Shown: in pieces, positions 63,362 to 64,000 of the stretch
Layout of the letters: each line of letters opens with the position of its first letter
How positions within the stretch are numbered: position 1 is the stretch's first letter
NCBI RefSeq assembly: GCF_964065165.1
Contig: NZ_OZ061549.1
Span: 620,001-684,000 of the forward strand
Length of the DNA: 64,000 nucleotides
From: Levilactobacillus yonginensis
Lineage (GTDB): Bacteria; Bacillota; Bacilli; Lactobacillales; Lactobacillaceae
Direction: 5' to 3'
Translations under genes and position numbers: made by a program
The notes under the pieces: generated by a model
What the model was told of the DNA's origin: nothing
The model's input: only the letters and a program-made list of their open reading frames with translations
Databases searched by the model: none

Positions 63362-64000
63362 CTATATGGTTGTATCTGGATTGTCAAAAACTTGTTCGTT
63401 ACCACTAGCCTCAAGAATTGCCCGAATCTTGGTAACTAACAGGTCGATGGCGACTTGGTTCTCGCCACCTTCAGGCACAATCAGGTCAGCGTAACGTTTG
63501 GTTGGTTCAACAAATTGATGGTAAGTTGGCTTAACCGTCGCTAGGTACTGTTGAATAATGGATTCCAACGACCGGCCCCGTTCATTCATGTCCCGTTCGA
63601 TCCGCCGAATAATCCGAATATCATCATCAGTATCGACGAAGACCTTGATGTCCATCAAATCCCGCAACCGTTCATCATCTAGAATTAAGATACCTTCCAA
63701 AATAATGACATCCCGTGGTTCCTGATGAATCGTCTTGTCACTACGTGTTGAGAGCGTGTAATCATACACAGGCTTCTCAATTGCCTGACGATCTAAAAGT
63801 TGCTTCAACTGGGAAATTAAAAGATCTGTATCGAAGGCCAGTGGGTGATCATAGTTCACCGCTGCCCGTTCTTCCATGGTCATTTCGGACTGATCATTGT
63901 AATACGAATCCTGTTGCAAAATCATGATTGAATGTCCAATCAACTGATTGAAGATTGCCCGACTAACGGTCGTCTTACCGCTACCAGAACCCCCAGTTAC
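63362..64000 (-). CDS. udk: Uridine kinase, partial (N-terminus beyond right edge)
   Basis: About 212 residues are visible, ending at 63362; the first residues lie past base 64000. The P-loop [15 protein letters not shown] is intact near the edge, followed by [25 protein letters not shown], the uridine-binding pattern, and [19 protein letters not shown] [12 protein letters not shown]. It phosphorylates uridine and cytidine in pyrimidine salvage. greA follows downstream, the common udk-greA pair. Confidence 0.94.
   Translation of the reverse strand, partial: VTGGSGSGKTTVSRAIFNQLIGHSIMILQQDSYYNDQSEMTMEERAAVNYDHPLAFDTDLLISQLKQLLDRQAIEKPVYDYTLSTRSDKTIHQEPRDVIILEGILILDDERLRDLMDIKVFVDTDDDIRIIRRIERDMNERGRSLESIIQQYLATVKPTYHQFVEPTKRYADLIVPEGGENQVAIDLLVTKIRAILEASGNEQVFDNPDTTI

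Overview
The window is a 64 kb stretch of a Lactobacillaceae chromosome. Every recognisable gene is a Gram-positive housekeeping or cell-surface gene. Lactobacillus-type marks include an LPQTxE sortase signal, a secreted protein with the lactobacillar WYT/GWIWRGYLK domain, a DUF3042 protein, a YqgQ protein and L27 with a cleavable N-terminus. Base composition is close to half GC. That could fit a higher-GC genus such as Levilactobacillus, but this is an inference. No rRNA, tRNA, CRISPR array, insertion sequence or prophage was seen. Almost all genes are on the minus strand. The plus strand carries only rpmB, a small SOS-type gene, a DUF3042 gene and yfhO.

Layout, left to right. 1-4240: a MoxR-like ATPase cut by the edge, then a cation P-type ATPase behind a yybP-ykoY (Mn2+) riboswitch with its terminator. 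4240-15250: a lipid and secretion cluster read plsX, acpP, rnc, smc, ftsY, ylxM, ffh. It is interrupted by a secreted-protein gene and by a 584-bp spacer holding a structured repeat. 15260-19460: recG, fakA, yloU, divergent to rpmB. 20570-32570: gmk, rpoZ, coaBC, priA, fmt, rsmB, prpC, prkC, rsgA, rpe, thiN, in which the phosphatase gene prpC is frameshifted. 32780-35270: a small gene with two LexA-type boxes and an LPQTSE-anchored CnaB surface protein. 35470-43720: efp, Asp23-family, nusB, folD, xseA, xseB, ispA, tlyA, argR, recN. 43790-49450: a coiled-coil protein, an unknown protein, dimeric dUTPase, a TetR regulator, rplU-prp-rpmA with an L21 leader, and an M24 peptidase. 49860-56810: glnRA with a GlnR box, miaA, a phosphodiesterase, and a rhomboid, yqgQ, glucokinase, rhodanese-like run with fthC. 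56860-64000: rpmG, a class B PBP, yfhO, an IscA-like protein, greA and udk, the last cut by the right edge.

The most unusual signal is a family of three long, imperfectly palindromic intergenic elements at 13983-14157, 20310-20486 and 44906-45038. Each has an 18-22 bp closing stem, a first hairpin, and a second hairpin framed by CAAGCTT and AAGTTG. Between copies 1 and 2 the closing stem carries three compensatory base-pair swaps, which points to selection on a folded RNA or DNA structure rather than on protein. I do not recognise the family. Other points of interest are the broken PrpC next to intact PrkC, the overlapping coiled-coil/unknown/dUTPase gene set next to glnA, and the SOS-controlled small gene.

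Most minus-strand operons end in clear Rho-independent hairpins, listed below. Start codons were chosen by Shine-Dalgarno spacing, and several genes use GTG or TTG.
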